Numbered from the stretch's first letter, positions 24,774 through 33,890 are shown. The stretch: 64,000 nt of DNA from an uncultured Bacteroidales bacterium (GCA_900317845.1 ONII01000004.1:94235-158234), one strand, 5' to 3'. Notes: a model not told the origin generated them from the sequence alone. Program-made: numbers and translations.

Positions 24774-26312
24774 ATGACACAAGATGAACTTTTTAAGGTG
24801 CTGGTAGCCCACTGCAAGGAGTACGGATTCATTTTCCCCTCCAGCGAAATTTACGATGGTCTGGCTGCCGTTTATGATTATGGCCAGATGGGCGTGCAGC
24901 TCAAAAACAACATCAAGAACTATTGGTGGGAGGCCATGACCCGTCTGAACGAGAATATCGTGGGCATTGACTCCGCCATCTTCATGCATCCCCGCATTTG
25001 GGAGGCTTCCGGCCACGTGGGCGCCTTCAACGACCCGCTTATCGACAATAAGGACTCCAAGAAACGCTACAGGGCCGATGTCCTCATCGAGGACTTCCTG
25101 GGCAAGATCGAGGAGAAGATCGAGAAAGAGGTGGCCAAGGGCCGCAAGAAGTTTGGCGATGCCTTTAACGAGGAACAGTTCCGCGCCACCAACCCCAATG
25201 TGCTGCGTGAAAAGGCCAAATGGGAAGAAGTACACAACCGCTATGTGGCGGCAGAAAAAGCCAACGATCTGGCCGAGTATCGCCAGATTATCATCGACAA
25301 CAATATTGTGTGCCCTATCAGCGGCACCTGCAACTGGACGGAGGTGCGTCAGTTTAACCTCATGTTCCAAACCTCCATGGGCAGCACTGCAGAAGGCGCC
25401 AACACCATTTATCTGCGTCCGGAGACCGCTCAGGGCATCTTTGTGAACTACCTGAACGTGCAGAAGACCGGCCGCATGAAGATTCCTTTCGGCATCGCCC
25501 AGATTGGCAAGGCGTTCCGCAACGAGATTGTGGCCCGTCAGTTCATCTTCCGCATGCGGGAGTTCGAGCAAATGGAGATGCAGTTCTTCATCAAGCCCGG
25601 CACCGAGCTGGATTGGTTCAAAAAATGGAAGGAAACCCGCATGAAATGGCATGTGAACCTGGGCATGGGAGCCGAGAATTACCGCTTCCACGACCATGAG
25701 AAACTGGCCCACTATGCCAATGCCGCCACGGACATTGAGTTCAACTTCCCCTTCGGCTTCAAGGAGCTGGAAGGCATCCACAGCCGCACCAATTTTGATC
25801 TGGGCAACCACCAGAAGTTCTCCGGCAAAAAGATTGAATACTTTGACCCTGAGGAGAATACCTCTTACACGCCGTACGTCATTGAAACGTCCATCGGCGT
25901 AGACCGTATGTGCCTGGCCGTGCTGGCGCACTCCTATACGGTGGAGAAGCTGGAAAATGGCGAGGAACGTGTGGTGATGCGCATCCCTGCTCCGCTTGCT
26001 CCCATCAAGGTGGCCGTGATGCCGCTGGTGAAAAAGGACGGTCTGCCGGAAATGGCCCAGAAGGTGGTGGACGAGCTTAAGTACGACTTCTCCTACCAGT
26101 ACGATGAAAAAGACTCCATCGGCAAGCGCTATCGCCGCCAGGATGCCATTGGTACGCCTTTCTGCGTCACCGTGGACCACGATACCCTGAACGACGGCTG
26201 CGTGACCGTACGCGACCGCGACACCATGACCCAGGAGCGCGTGAAGATTGAGGACCTCCGTGCCCTTATCGAGAAGAAGGTGAGCCTGACCAACCTGCTT
26301 CGCAACCTGTAG
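24774..26312 (+). CDS. glyS: Glycyl-tRNA synthetase, single-chain alpha2 type
   Basis: Charges tRNA-Gly. The 512-residue protein has FIFPSSEIYDGLAAVYDYG near the N-terminus, CPISGTCNWTE (about 182-192), class II motif 2 region IPFGIAQIGKAFRNEI, motif 3 region IETSIGVDRM and an anticodon-binding domain at the C-terminus. This is the eukaryote/Bacteroidetes homodimer form, not the alpha/beta tetramer. The symbol follows common bacterial usage. Confidence 0.95.
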   Translation: MTQDELFKVLVAHCKEYGFIFPSSEIYDGLAAVYDYGQMGVQLKNNIKNYWWEAMTRLNENIVGIDSAIFMHPRIWEASGHVGAFNDPLIDNKDSKKRYRADVLIEDFLGKIEEKIEKEVAKGRKKFGDAFNEEQFRATNPNVLREKAKWEEVHNRYVAAEKANDLAEYRQIIIDNNIVCPISGTCNWTEVRQFNLMFQTSMGSTAEGANTIYLRPETAQGIFVNYLNVQKTGRMKIPFGIAQIGKAFRNEIVARQFIFRMREFEQMEMQFFIKPGTELDWFKKWKETRMKWHVNLGMGAENYRFHDHEKLAHYANAATDIEFNFPFGFKELEGIHSRTNFDLGNHQKFSGKKIEYFDPEENTSYTPYVIETSIGVDRMCLAVLAHSYTVEKLENGEERVVMRIPAPLAPIKVAVMPLVKKDGLPEMAQKVVDELKYDFSYQYDEKDSIGKRYRRQDAIGTPFCVTVDHDTLNDGCVTVRDRDTMTQERVKIEDLRALIEKKVSLTNLLRNL

Positions 26313-26315
26313 CCT

Positions 26316-26891
26316 ATGGGAGCCCTTGCGCTGCTTGTAACGGCTATTCTGGCCACGCTGGTGCTTTATTTCTGGGCACGCAAAGCCCAGCTCGAAAAGC
26401 AGCTGCTGGAGGAGCGCGAGGAAAATGAACGGATGATGTCGGTGGCTGAGGACCTGGAAAGGCGCCTCAGCCACCTTAAACAACAAAAGAAGAACACGCC
26501 CGCTCTGGGGGTGGATGTGCTGGATCGCCTTTGCCAGCAGTATTACGTATACGAAGGCACCGACAACCTGCAGCCCCGCATTGTAAAAGAAGTCCGTTCC
26601 GTGGTGGAAGGCTTACGGACCGATGCCGCTATGCAGCGGTCGCTTGAGCAGGCGCTCAACGAGCAAAACAACCAGGTGATGGAGAAACTCCGCGCCTTTT
26701 TCCCCCGCTGGAAAGAAGAAGATTTTCTGCTGTATTTATTCACCGCTTCCGGCTTTTCTTCCACTACGCTCTCTACCCTTTTGGAGAAAGATAAGCCGTA
26801 TATCTACAATCATCTGTATCGGCTCAAGGAGCGCATCAAGGTGTCCGGTTCTCCGGACCGGGACCTGTTTTTGGCCTGTTTGGAGCGCTAA
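26316..26891 (+). CDS. Small membrane-anchored coiled-coil protein with LuxR-like C-terminus
   Basis: The 191-residue protein has an N-terminal membrane segment (about 2-19), a charged coiled coil (about 25-60), a middle region and a C-terminal stretch FSSTTLSTLLEKDKPYIYN followed by HLYRLKERIK. That ending resembles the helix-turn-helix of Bacteroidales TPR sensor proteins, where a membrane segment is followed by a LuxR-like domain, but the TPR sensor half is missing. It starts three bases after glyS, so it is probably co-transcribed. A DNA-binding role is plausible but unproven. Confidence 0.75.
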   Translation: MGALALLVTAILATLVLYFWARKAQLEKQLLEEREENERMMSVAEDLERRLSHLKQQKKNTPALGVDVLDRLCQQYYVYEGTDNLQPRIVKEVRSVVEGLRTDAAMQRSLEQALNEQNNQVMEKLRAFFPRWKEEDFLLYLFTASGFSSTTLSTLLEKDKPYIYNHLYRLKERIKVSGSPDRDLFLACLER

Positions 26892-27036
26892 CGGCACGGT
26901 GGAAAACGGCAAAATTTCGGTGGTATTCGGCGCTTTGTTAGGCAGGTGCGAGAATTTTCCAAAAATGAAGCCTTGTAAAAAGCTGACAATCAAGCACTTA
27001 TGAAATAGCGTTGCGAGAATGTTTTTATTAAAATGT

Positions 27037-27067
27037 TTGCGTGCGTGGAAAGGTGATTTTATCTTTG
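27037..27067 (+). promoter_or_regulatory. Promoter of tonB
   Basis: TTG (27037-27039), exactly 20 bases, then TATCTTTG (27060-27067). The tonB ATG is 33 bases further on after an A-rich leader. The rest of the gap from 26892 shows nothing else recognisable. Confidence 0.8.
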
Positions 27068-27100
27068 CATTTGGAAAATAACCCAAAAACAAACAATACC

Positions 27101-27793
27101 ATGGAAATTAAAAAGTCGGAAAAAGCCAGTCTTGAAAACAAGCGACTGCTCTTCACGGAGGCCGGTCTGGTAATCGCCCTCCTGATTGTGTACTTTGCTT
27201 TCAACTGGAGCTCCCGTGAGGCCAAGGTGGCCGCCCTCGAGGACACCACCCAGGTGGTCGTGGAAGAAGAAATGATTGCCATCCAGGACAATCTTCCGCC
27301 GCCCCCGCCGGAGGCTCCCTCCATCCCGGTCCTGAGCGACCAGATCGATATCGTGGACGACGACATCAAACTGGACGACGACCTGTTCATCAACCTGGAA
27401 GACAACAACCAGGCTGTTGAGATTCAGGACTACAAAGAGGCCGCCGTGGAAGAAGAGGAAGTGGAAGAAGAAGCCATTCCTTTCCAGTTGGTAGAGCAGA
27501 AGCCTTCCTTTAATGGTGGCGATGCCAACGAATTCTCCAAGTGGGTGAACTCCCGCCTGGTGTATCCGGAAATTGCCAAGGAAAACGGTGTGCAGGGTCG
27601 TGTAACCCTCCAGTTCACCGTGGAAGCAGACGGCCGCGTGACCAACGTGCGCGTGCTCCGTGGCGTGGATGAATCCCTGGACAAGGAAGCTGTGCGTGTT
27701 GTTTCCAGCTCTCCCAAATGGAAGCCGGGTAAGCAGCGTGACCGCGCCGTAAAGGTAACCTACACCTTCCCGGTTATCTTCCAGCTCCGCTAA
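27101..27793 (+). CDS. tonB: TonB-family energy transducer
   Basis: Transmits proton-motive force from ExbBD to outer-membrane receptors. The 230-residue protein has an N-terminal membrane anchor (about 18-36), a short proline run (LPPPPPEAP near 65) and acidic periplasmic spacer, and a C-terminal TonB domain (FNGGDANEFSKWVNSRLVYPE, then VQGRVTLQFTVEADG to the end). An in-frame ATG 20 codons upstream precedes the promoter and is rejected. A receptor operon follows, and further SusC receptors lie downstream. exbB and exbD are not adjacent. Confidence 0.9.
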   Translation: MEIKKSEKASLENKRLLFTEAGLVIALLIVYFAFNWSSREAKVAALEDTTQVVVEEEMIAIQDNLPPPPPEAPSIPVLSDQIDIVDDDIKLDDDLFINLEDNNQAVEIQDYKEAAVEEEEVEEEAIPFQLVEQKPSFNGGDANEFSKWVNSRLVYPEIAKENGVQGRVTLQFTVEADGRVTNVRVLRGVDESLDKEAVRVVSSSPKWKPGKQRDRAVKVTYTFPVIFQLR

Positions 27794-27816
27794 TTTCCGG
27801 AGGTGTTTTTCTAGTC

Positions 27817-27847
27817 GGCTTGCAGGTAACTGCAGGCCGTTTTTTTT
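27817..27847 (+). terminator. Rho-independent terminator after tonB
   Basis: GGCTTGCAG, loop GTAA, CTGCAGGCC forms a 9-bp stem with one G-U pair, followed by G and eight T residues. It ends the tonB transcript before the receptor operon. Confidence 0.88.
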
Positions 27848-27852
27848 GTAAA

Positions 27853-27870
27853 ATCCCCACAAATGGGGAT
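27853..27870. promoter_or_regulatory. Operator-like palindrome, first copy
   Basis: ATCCCCACAAATGGGGAT, an 18-bp imperfect palindrome, agrees at 15 of 18 positions with the motif at 28087-28104. It lies just before the truncated ABC-ATPase remnant. The two may bind the same regulator. Confidence 0.55.
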
Positions 27871-27894
27871 AGGGGAGTGCGCAAAAAATAACCT

Positions 27895-28086
27895 GTGATT
27901 TCCGGCGAGCATCTGACGCACTATTATGGTAAGCGCAAGATCTACGAGGACCTGAATTTCACGGTGGAGCCGGGCCGGATTGTGGGCCTTCTGGGCAAGA
28001 ATGGCACCGGCATGAGCCGGAAGGGGAGTGTCGATATTGTTGAAATGGCTTCCAACACCCTTCGGGAAGAGAAAACGCGCCTGTAA
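27895..28086 (+). pseudogene. Truncated ABC-transporter ATPase remnant
   Basis: From a GTG the frame reads like the first 40 residues of an ABC ATPase: EHLTHYYGKRKIYEDLNFTV, then GRIVGLLGKNGTG. The Walker A motif breaks before its essential lysine and Ser/Thr (GKNGTG is followed by MSRKG), and the remaining 24 residues resemble nothing in the family. A normal ABC ATPase is well over 200 residues. No downstream ABC sequence is seen, so this is a broken 5' end. Confidence 0.75.
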
Positions 28087-28104
28087 ATACCCAAAAATAG
28101 GGAT
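28087..28104. promoter_or_regulatory. Operator-like palindrome, second copy
   Basis: ATACCCAAAAATAGGGAT runs directly into the TTG of the TonB-receptor promoter, a placement typical for a regulator acting at the -33 region. It matches the copy at 27853-27870 at 15 of 18 positions. Confidence 0.6.
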
Positions 28105-28134
28105 TGCCGCGCGTACGCGTAACCACTACCTTTG
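28104..28134 (+). promoter_or_regulatory. Promoter of the TonB-dependent receptor operon
   Basis: TTG (28104-28106), exactly 20 bases, TACCTTTG (28127-28134). The receptor ATG follows 11 bases later. Confidence 0.85.
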
Positions 28135-28145
28135 CTGTCCGATTC

Positions 28146-30854
28146 ATGACGGTTAAGGTAGTTCATATTTTTACGATTTTCTTCAGCCTCCTGGCTTTCT
28201 GCGCTGCGGCAGAGGCCCAGGAGGTTTATTCCGGTACCGTCAAGGATGCGCAGACGGGGGAGCCCGTTCCCGGCGCCGCCGTCACGCAAGGGAAAAACTG
28301 GGCCATAACGGATTCTTTGGGTATATTTTCGCTGAAAACCTACCAAAACACGTCGTTTACCATCACGTGCCTGGGCTATAAAACCCTCGAGGCAGCGCCG
28401 GAAAAGGGGGGCGTCTACCGCCTTCAGCCAGACATTTTCGCCCTCCAGGAAGTGGTGGTTACGGCGCAGGAGGAGCGGGGCGTTACGGCTACGTCCGTTA
28501 TCGGCAAGGATGCCATCGAGCACATTCAGCCGTCCAGCATCAAGGACGTGCTGGAGCTGCTTCCCGGCGGCCGTGCCGTGGACCCCAACCTGGCCTCTCC
28601 GCAGGTGGCGAACCTTCGCAGCGCGGCTTCGGTGAGCGGCAATTATGCCACATCGGCCCTGGGAACGGCCGTGTACATTGACGGGAAGCCGGTGGGAAAC
28701 AACGCCAATTTGCAGTCATCGCCCGCCTACAGCAACCTGGGCAGCAGCTACGTGAATTATGGCACGGACCTCCGCACCATCACCACGGAAGACATCGAGT
28801 CGGTGGAAGTGGTGCGCGGCATTGCCTCCGTGGAGTACGGAGACCTCACCAGCGGCCTGATGAAAATCACGCGCAAACGCGGCGGAAAAATGCTCCGGGC
28901 CCGTTTTAAGGCCGATATGGGCTCCAAGCTCTTCTATGTAGGCAAAGTCTTCCAGTGGAAGACTTTCACGCTCAATGTGGGCGCCAACTACCTCCATTCC
29001 ATGGCCGATCCCCGGAACCCGCGCCAGAATTACCAGCGCGTCACCGGCACGGTCCGCCTGGGTAAAACCTGGAAAAAAGCGCTGGAATACGTGTTCAACG
29101 CTTCGCTGGACTACACGGGCTCTTTCGACAACCAAAAGAGCGACCAAAACCAGGATTTTGGCGCCATGGGCCCCATAGAAACCTATTTCTCGTCCTATAA
29201 CAAGCTGGATGCCGGCCTGGATTATTCCGTGAAGGCGCGGGACAACGCTTCGGCGTTCCGCAGCTGGGTAACGTCGGCCTCGCTCACCGTGGAAAACGAC
29301 CGCATCCGCCGCTGGAAATACGTGATTAACGGTGCCGAACAACCTTACAGTACGGCCACGGAGCCGGGGGAGTGGGATGCCCTTATCCTCCCGGTCCGCT
29401 ACGAATCCAACCTGGAGGTAAAAGGCCTTCCGCTATACGCTTACCTGCAGTCGGCCGTCACCTTCAAATGGGGTGAGCAGCGGCTCAAAGGGGGCCTCCA
29501 GTGGACCCTGGACAAGAACCTGGGCGAGGGGACTGTATTTGATATCACCCGCCCTTTCTCCTCGGTCACCAGCGCCCGTCCGCGGCCGTATTATGCCATC
29601 CCGGCCAATCACCAGCTATCGCTGTACGCAGAGGAAAACGGCAGCGCCCAATTGGGCTGGGGGGCGTTGGAATGGGCCGCCGGCGTGCGAATGAGCATGC
29701 TGCTGGGCGCGGGCAAAGCGTTCCAGGTAAATGCCCGTCCGTATGTGGACCCGCGCGCCAACGTCCGCTATAATTTCCCCACCGCCATCGTTAAGGGACA
29801 CCGCCTGGACGCGGGCATTTATGCCGGCGCAGGCCTTCATACCAAATTCCCCACCATGGACATGCTGTACCCGGAGCCGGTGTACGGTGACATCCAGGTG
29901 TTCAACTACTGGCCCGTAGAGGCACAGCTTCGCCGTTCCTACATGTACGTGTACAAGGAAGACCCCACCAATTACGCCCTGGCGCCTGCCCGCAACTTCA
30001 AGTGGGAGGTGGGGGCCGATCTTTCCTGGAACGGTTTCCACCTGTCCGTGGACTATTTCCGGGAAAACATGACCTCCGGCTTCCGCAGCAGCTCCCGTTA
30101 CGGACGGTATATCGTCAAGCGTTACGACGGCAGCGGGATTGACAAAAACGCCCTTACAGGCCCGCCGGACGTGACTTCTCTGCCCTGGAAGGCCGATACC
30201 CTCCTGCAGGCGCACGGCATCACCACCAACGGTTCCCAGACCCTCAAGCAGGGCGTGGAATTTACGTTTTCCTCGCCCCGCATCCGGGCCATCAATACGC
30301 GCATTACGGCCAACGGCGCCTGGTTTGTTACCAAAAACACCAACAGTGCGCCGCTGTACTATGTTCCGTCGGCCATCGTCAGCGGCAGCCGGTACAATTA
30401 TGTGGGGTATTATGAGGTGAACGACGGCAGCACCTTTACCCAGCTTAATACCAACATTATGCTGGATACGCAGATCCCGCGACTGGGGCTCATCCTGTCC
30501 GTATCCTGCCAAACCTCCTGGTTCAGCAACCACTATCCCATTGCGCGCTCCACCATGCCGCTGTCCTACCTGGACAAAAACCTGGTGGAACACCCCTATA
30601 CGGAGGCCGATGCGCAGGACCCGGTACTCCGCTACCTGGTACTGGAGGAGAGTTCCATGAACTACAATTACCTGGTGCCCTTTGCTACGTACTTTAACCT
30701 GAAGGCCACCAAAAAGTTCCTGAATGGGAGAATGGGCATTTCGCTCTTTGTGAACCGCCTCCTGGCCATTGCACCGGACTATTACATGAACGGCGCCTTT
30801 GTGCGGCGTTCCTCCACCCCGTACTTCGGGATGGAAATTGACTTTAAACTATGA
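28146..30854 (+). CDS. TonB-dependent outer-membrane receptor
   Basis: A 902-residue receptor that imports an unknown ligand. It has a signal peptide ending near AEAQE (about residue 26), a carboxypeptidase-regulatory-like domain (YSGTVKDAQTGEPVPGAAV, about 28-105), a TonB-box-like LQEVVVTAQ, a plug (IKDVLELLPGGRAVD to EYGDLTSGLMKI) and a barrel ending in YFGMEIDFKL. It is not a SusC of the RagA type. It heads an operon with a lipoprotein, a DUF6850 barrel and a DUF4876 lipoprotein, a recurring Bacteroidales set of unknown substrate. The start at 28146 follows the promoter; an earlier in-frame start does not. Confidence 0.92.
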   Translation: MTVKVVHIFTIFFSLLAFCAAAEAQEVYSGTVKDAQTGEPVPGAAVTQGKNWAITDSLGIFSLKTYQNTSFTITCLGYKTLEAAPEKGGVYRLQPDIFALQEVVVTAQEERGVTATSVIGKDAIEHIQPSSIKDVLELLPGGRAVDPNLASPQVANLRSAASVSGNYATSALGTAVYIDGKPVGNNANLQSSPAYSNLGSSYVNYGTDLRTITTEDIESVEVVRGIASVEYGDLTSGLMKITRKRGGKMLRARFKADMGSKLFYVGKVFQWKTFTLNVGANYLHSMADPRNPRQNYQRVTGTVRLGKTWKKALEYVFNASLDYTGSFDNQKSDQNQDFGAMGPIETYFSSYNKLDAGLDYSVKARDNASAFRSWVTSASLTVENDRIRRWKYVINGAEQPYSTATEPGEWDALILPVRYESNLEVKGLPLYAYLQSAVTFKWGEQRLKGGLQWTLDKNLGEGTVFDITRPFSSVTSARPRPYYAIPANHQLSLYAEENGSAQLGWGALEWAAGVRMSMLLGAGKAFQVNARPYVDPRANVRYNFPTAIVKGHRLDAGIYAGAGLHTKFPTMDMLYPEPVYGDIQVFNYWPVEAQLRRSYMYVYKEDPTNYALAPARNFKWEVGADLSWNGFHLSVDYFRENMTSGFRSSSRYGRYIVKRYDGSGIDKNALTGPPDVTSLPWKADTLLQAHGITTNGSQTLKQGVEFTFSSPRIRAINTRITANGAWFVTKNTNSAPLYYVPSAIVSGSRYNYVGYYEVNDGSTFTQLNTNIMLDTQIPRLGLILSVSCQTSWFSNHYPIARSTMPLSYLDKNLVEHPYTEADAQDPVLRYLVLEESSMNYNYLVPFATYFNLKATKKFLNGRMGISLFVNRLLAIAPDYYMNGAFVRRSSTPYFGMEIDFKL

Positions 30855-31225
30855 AAAAGTTCGCCCTCATATTGTCCTTGCTGGTGCTGGTTTCCTGCTC
30901 CAGGCAAAACCTGTTCTGCCGGGTAACGCTCCAGGTAGATTCCGCACAGCCCGTAGTGGCGCTTACGGTAGATAACAGCCTGGAAGGCAATTATTTCCGG
31001 AACCTGAACACCGGGGAAACCTATCCGTTCCCCGTATTCGTGAACGGCAAGTGCGAACTGCAGGTATTAAAAGGCGTGTATGTGCTGGCGTTCGACGGGG
31101 TGGCCGCCGGCGCGGACGGAACGGCCCGGCGGGTGCGCTCGGCCCAGTATGCCACCATGCTGGATGCCGTAACGCTTACGGCCGATGACGCCACGGTAAC
31201 GCTTAAACTGCTGGAACTGCAATGA
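30851..31225 (+). CDS. Small lipoprotein of the receptor operon
   Basis: A 124-residue protein with a lipoprotein signal (LVLVSCS, cysteine at residue 16) and a beta-rich body without a motif I recognise. It overlaps the receptor stop and the following gene start by four bases each (ATGA), so it is tightly coupled to both. It is probably exposed in the periplasm or at the outer membrane. Confidence 0.85.
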   Translation: MKKFALILSLLVLVSCSRQNLFCRVTLQVDSAQPVVALTVDNSLEGNYFRNLNTGETYPFPVFVNGKCELQVLKGVYVLAFDGVAAGADGTARRVRSAQYATMLDAVTLTADDATVTLKLLELQ

Positions 31226-32664
31226 GAAAGTGTTGGCTCATACTTGCTTTGTTAACGGGCGTGACGCTGCCGCTTACCGGTCAGGTGCGCTCGGAAGGCC
31301 AGACCCTGCTTTTCCAGCCGGAGGAGAACCGAACCCGGACGCAGGTGGGCTTCCGGATGCGGGAAGAGGACGACGCCTGTCTCCCGGCAGAGGGAAAAGG
31401 CCTCCTGCAAGGGGAGTTCCGCGCCCACTCCCGCCACAGCCTGAACTCCATCCACCGGGTAGAGGGTCACGCCTCCTACGAGCGGGGCGTCAAGCGGGCC
31501 GTAAACTGGAACACCTCGTCGGACTGGGACCTCCTGGCCCCGTACATTACGTTGGATACGGTGGGCGGAGACCTGCAAAAGGAGCAGTACCGCTTTGCCG
31601 CTCGTTTTGCCTCGCGTCCGGGCCGTTTCTTCTACAGCTTATGGGCCGACTATCGCGCCTTGCACGAGTATCGGAACGTGGATCCGCGTCCGCGCAACAT
31701 TACGGCCGACTTACAAGTATCGGCCCAAGGGGGCCTGCAAATGGGGGCCTATGCGCTTTCCCTGGAGGCGGGCTACCGGCGCTATCACCAGAGCGAGGAC
31801 GTGGAATTCATGGACCCGCGGGGCAACAACACTTCCGTGCTGCATTACCTGGGCTTCGGGCGCTATTCCACCCGTTTCTCCGGCGCCAAGAAGAACACGG
31901 CGGTGCGTTTTAACGGCAATGGCTTTACCGCCCGCCTGGTCCTGGAGCCCGTCAACGGCCTGGGCTGGATAGGCGGCGCCTCCTACGCCTGGCTCCAGGT
32001 GACAAGGCATCTTCCCGGGAACAACGAAACACCTATAACACAGTTGCTTAACCAGGAACTCGCCCTGTGGTGCGGGCACAAATGGTCGCAGGCCTATCTC
32101 CGGGCCGATGCCCAGCTGCGCCTCAAGACCGGAACGGAGAACATTGTGGACCAGACCAGCGCGTTTAACGTACTCGTCGGCCTGCCCATGCTCCAGGCGC
32201 TGTCCTGGAAGGCCTCTGTAAGCGGCTTCCGGAGCTGGGAAGGGGAGCAGGTCACCTGGACGCTCCTGCCGCGCCTTTCCTACGCCGGTGCCAGCTGGCA
32301 AAACGCACAGCCGCTGGCCGGAGTGTCGTTCCATTATGCGCAGGCGGCCGCTACGGGCAGTGCCGCTTTCCGGGCAGGGGAGTGGCGGTTCCGTGTGGAA
32401 GGGGAGGCCGGCGTCCGCCTTTGCGTCGTCAGCCGCCGGGACCTGGAAGCCCTGCCTCTGGACAGCCGGTTCCAGGCCTATTGGGACCACCTGTATGGCA
32501 GATGGTCGGACCACACGGTCCACGGCGGCCTCAAGGCTGTGGCGGGCCGGAAGGTGGCCAAAGGGTTGTTTTTATACGCAAGGCCGGAGGCGGCGTATCG
32601 GCATGCCCTCAAGGAGGGGCACCACCGCTGGGATGTACTCATGGCTATTGGATTGGAATTTTAA
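31222..32664 (+). CDS. DUF6850-like outer-membrane beta-barrel protein
   Basis: A 480-residue protein with a signal peptide (MRKCWLILALLTGVTLPLTGQ) and a body of alternating aromatic and polar strands ending in LMAIGLEF, a barrel-type C-terminal phenylalanine. Layout and neighbours fit the DUF6850 family, found beside TonB receptors and DUF4876 proteins in Bacteroidales. The family name is from recall and gene context; the function is unknown. Confidence 0.75.
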   Translation: MRKCWLILALLTGVTLPLTGQVRSEGQTLLFQPEENRTRTQVGFRMREEDDACLPAEGKGLLQGEFRAHSRHSLNSIHRVEGHASYERGVKRAVNWNTSSDWDLLAPYITLDTVGGDLQKEQYRFAARFASRPGRFFYSLWADYRALHEYRNVDPRPRNITADLQVSAQGGLQMGAYALSLEAGYRRYHQSEDVEFMDPRGNNTSVLHYLGFGRYSTRFSGAKKNTAVRFNGNGFTARLVLEPVNGLGWIGGASYAWLQVTRHLPGNNETPITQLLNQELALWCGHKWSQAYLRADAQLRLKTGTENIVDQTSAFNVLVGLPMLQALSWKASVSGFRSWEGEQVTWTLLPRLSYAGASWQNAQPLAGVSFHYAQAAATGSAAFRAGEWRFRVEGEAGVRLCVVSRRDLEALPLDSRFQAYWDHLYGRWSDHTVHGGLKAVAGRKVAKGLFLYARPEAAYRHALKEGHHRWDVLMAIGLEF

Positions 32665-32681
32665 CTCAAAAATATCGTTTT

Positions 32682-33878
32682 ATGCAAAAATTAGCTTTTG
32701 TATTTAGTGCTGTGCTGGCCCTGGCGGCCTGCAACAAAACCCCGGATCCGGCCGTGTCCGTGAGCCCCGCTACCGTAGAGGTGGGCTATGAAGGCACCGC
32801 CGAACTTGTAAAAGTGGAACTCAAGGCCAACCGTGCCTGGAAACTTACCCGCGACGAGCAAACCTGGTACAGCGTGGAGCCGCTGGAAGGGACCGGTGAC
32901 GCCACGCTCTACATCCGCGTAGACGCCCTGGAAGAGGTGGCTACCCGCGCCGCGGAGCTCACCATCGTGGCAGAGACCGCTACCGCCAAACTGAACATCG
33001 TCCAGGGCCTTCCGGAAGTGGAGGACGTCAAGTCCGGCAGCTTTGTCCTTGAGGAAGTGTTCTTTGCCGGCTGCCTGCTGGAAGACGGCTCCACCAGTGA
33101 CGCCATGGACGGCGACCAGTATTTCAAGATCACCAACAACACGGACAAGCTGCTCTATGCCGACGGCCTCCTGGTGTGCAAATCGTCCGAGAACTCCCAG
33201 AACGGCGGCTTCTCCTACTGGCTCATCGACGATGACCTTTCCGGCCACATCCTGGTAAAAGACATGTTCCAGATTCCCGGCGACGGTGACGATGTCCCCG
33301 TCCTGCCCGGCCGGTCCCTTGTCATCGCCCTTGCGGCGCAGGACTTTGCCACGGAGAACGGGTATGGCCTGGACCTGAGCGAGGCAGACTTTGAAATCTT
33401 CGACGGCGAGGAGCTGGACGTGGACAACCCCGACGTGCCCAACATGAACATCTTCCTTAAATCGTCCAAGTCCTTCAGTTTCCTGCACAACCGCGGCTAC
33501 GAATCCTATGCCCTGGTGAAGCTTCCGGAAACGGTTACGGAGGAGTCTTTCCTGGCCGACAACGCCTTCACCGGCACCCGCTCCTTCTGGATGGACGGCG
33601 AGCCGCTCATGGAAGGAAACGCTTATCCGTCAGGCAGTTACCTGATTCCGAACGCCTGGGTGGTGGACGGCATCAACTGCGGCGTGGAAGAGGATTATGG
33701 CAACCCGGCCTTCAACGCCACTATCGACGCCGGCTATACCGGTTGCGGCAAGGTGGACAAAGACCCGGACCGCTTTGGCAAGAGCGCCCTCCGCAAGAGC
33801 GCCGGTGGCAAGCTGGTGGATTCCAACAACTCCACCAACGATTTCACCCGCGACGCCACGCCCACCCTTAAGAAATAA
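32682..33878 (+). CDS. BACON/DUF4876 lipoprotein of the receptor operon
   Basis: A 398-residue lipoprotein (signal MQKLAFVFSAVLALAAC, lipidated cysteine at 17). Residues about 25-105 form a BACON-like domain (VSPATVEVGYEGTAELVKVE to TAKLNIVQGLPE). The rest matches what I know of DUF4876 (FVLEEVFFAG, DQYFKITNNTDKLLYADGL and an aspartate-rich middle). It is likely the surface or periplasmic ligand-binding partner of the receptor. The start at 32682 gives the signal peptide. Confidence 0.82.
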   Translation: MQKLAFVFSAVLALAACNKTPDPAVSVSPATVEVGYEGTAELVKVELKANRAWKLTRDEQTWYSVEPLEGTGDATLYIRVDALEEVATRAAELTIVAETATAKLNIVQGLPEVEDVKSGSFVLEEVFFAGCLLEDGSTSDAMDGDQYFKITNNTDKLLYADGLLVCKSSENSQNGGFSYWLIDDDLSGHILVKDMFQIPGDGDDVPVLPGRSLVIALAAQDFATENGYGLDLSEADFEIFDGEELDVDNPDVPNMNIFLKSSKSFSFLHNRGYESYALVKLPETVTEESFLADNAFTGTRSFWMDGEPLMEGNAYPSGSYLIPNAWVVDGINCGVEEDYGNPAFNATIDAGYTGCGKVDKDPDRFGKSALRKSAGGKLVDSNNSTNDFTRDATPTLKK

Positions 33879-33882
33879 TTGC

Positions 33883-33890
33883 TATATTTG
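33883..33890 (+). promoter_or_regulatory. -7 box before the ThiL-like gene
   Basis: TATATTTG lies 24 bases before the ATG at 33915. The leader between them contains CAGAAG and CTTCTG as a small inverted repeat. No clear -33 TTG. Confidence 0.55.

Noticed and set aside
27895-28086. A functional 63-residue ABC-related protein
   Set aside because: The frame stops being ABC-like inside Walker A, lacks the catalytic lysine and all later motifs, and starts with GTG without a good promoter.
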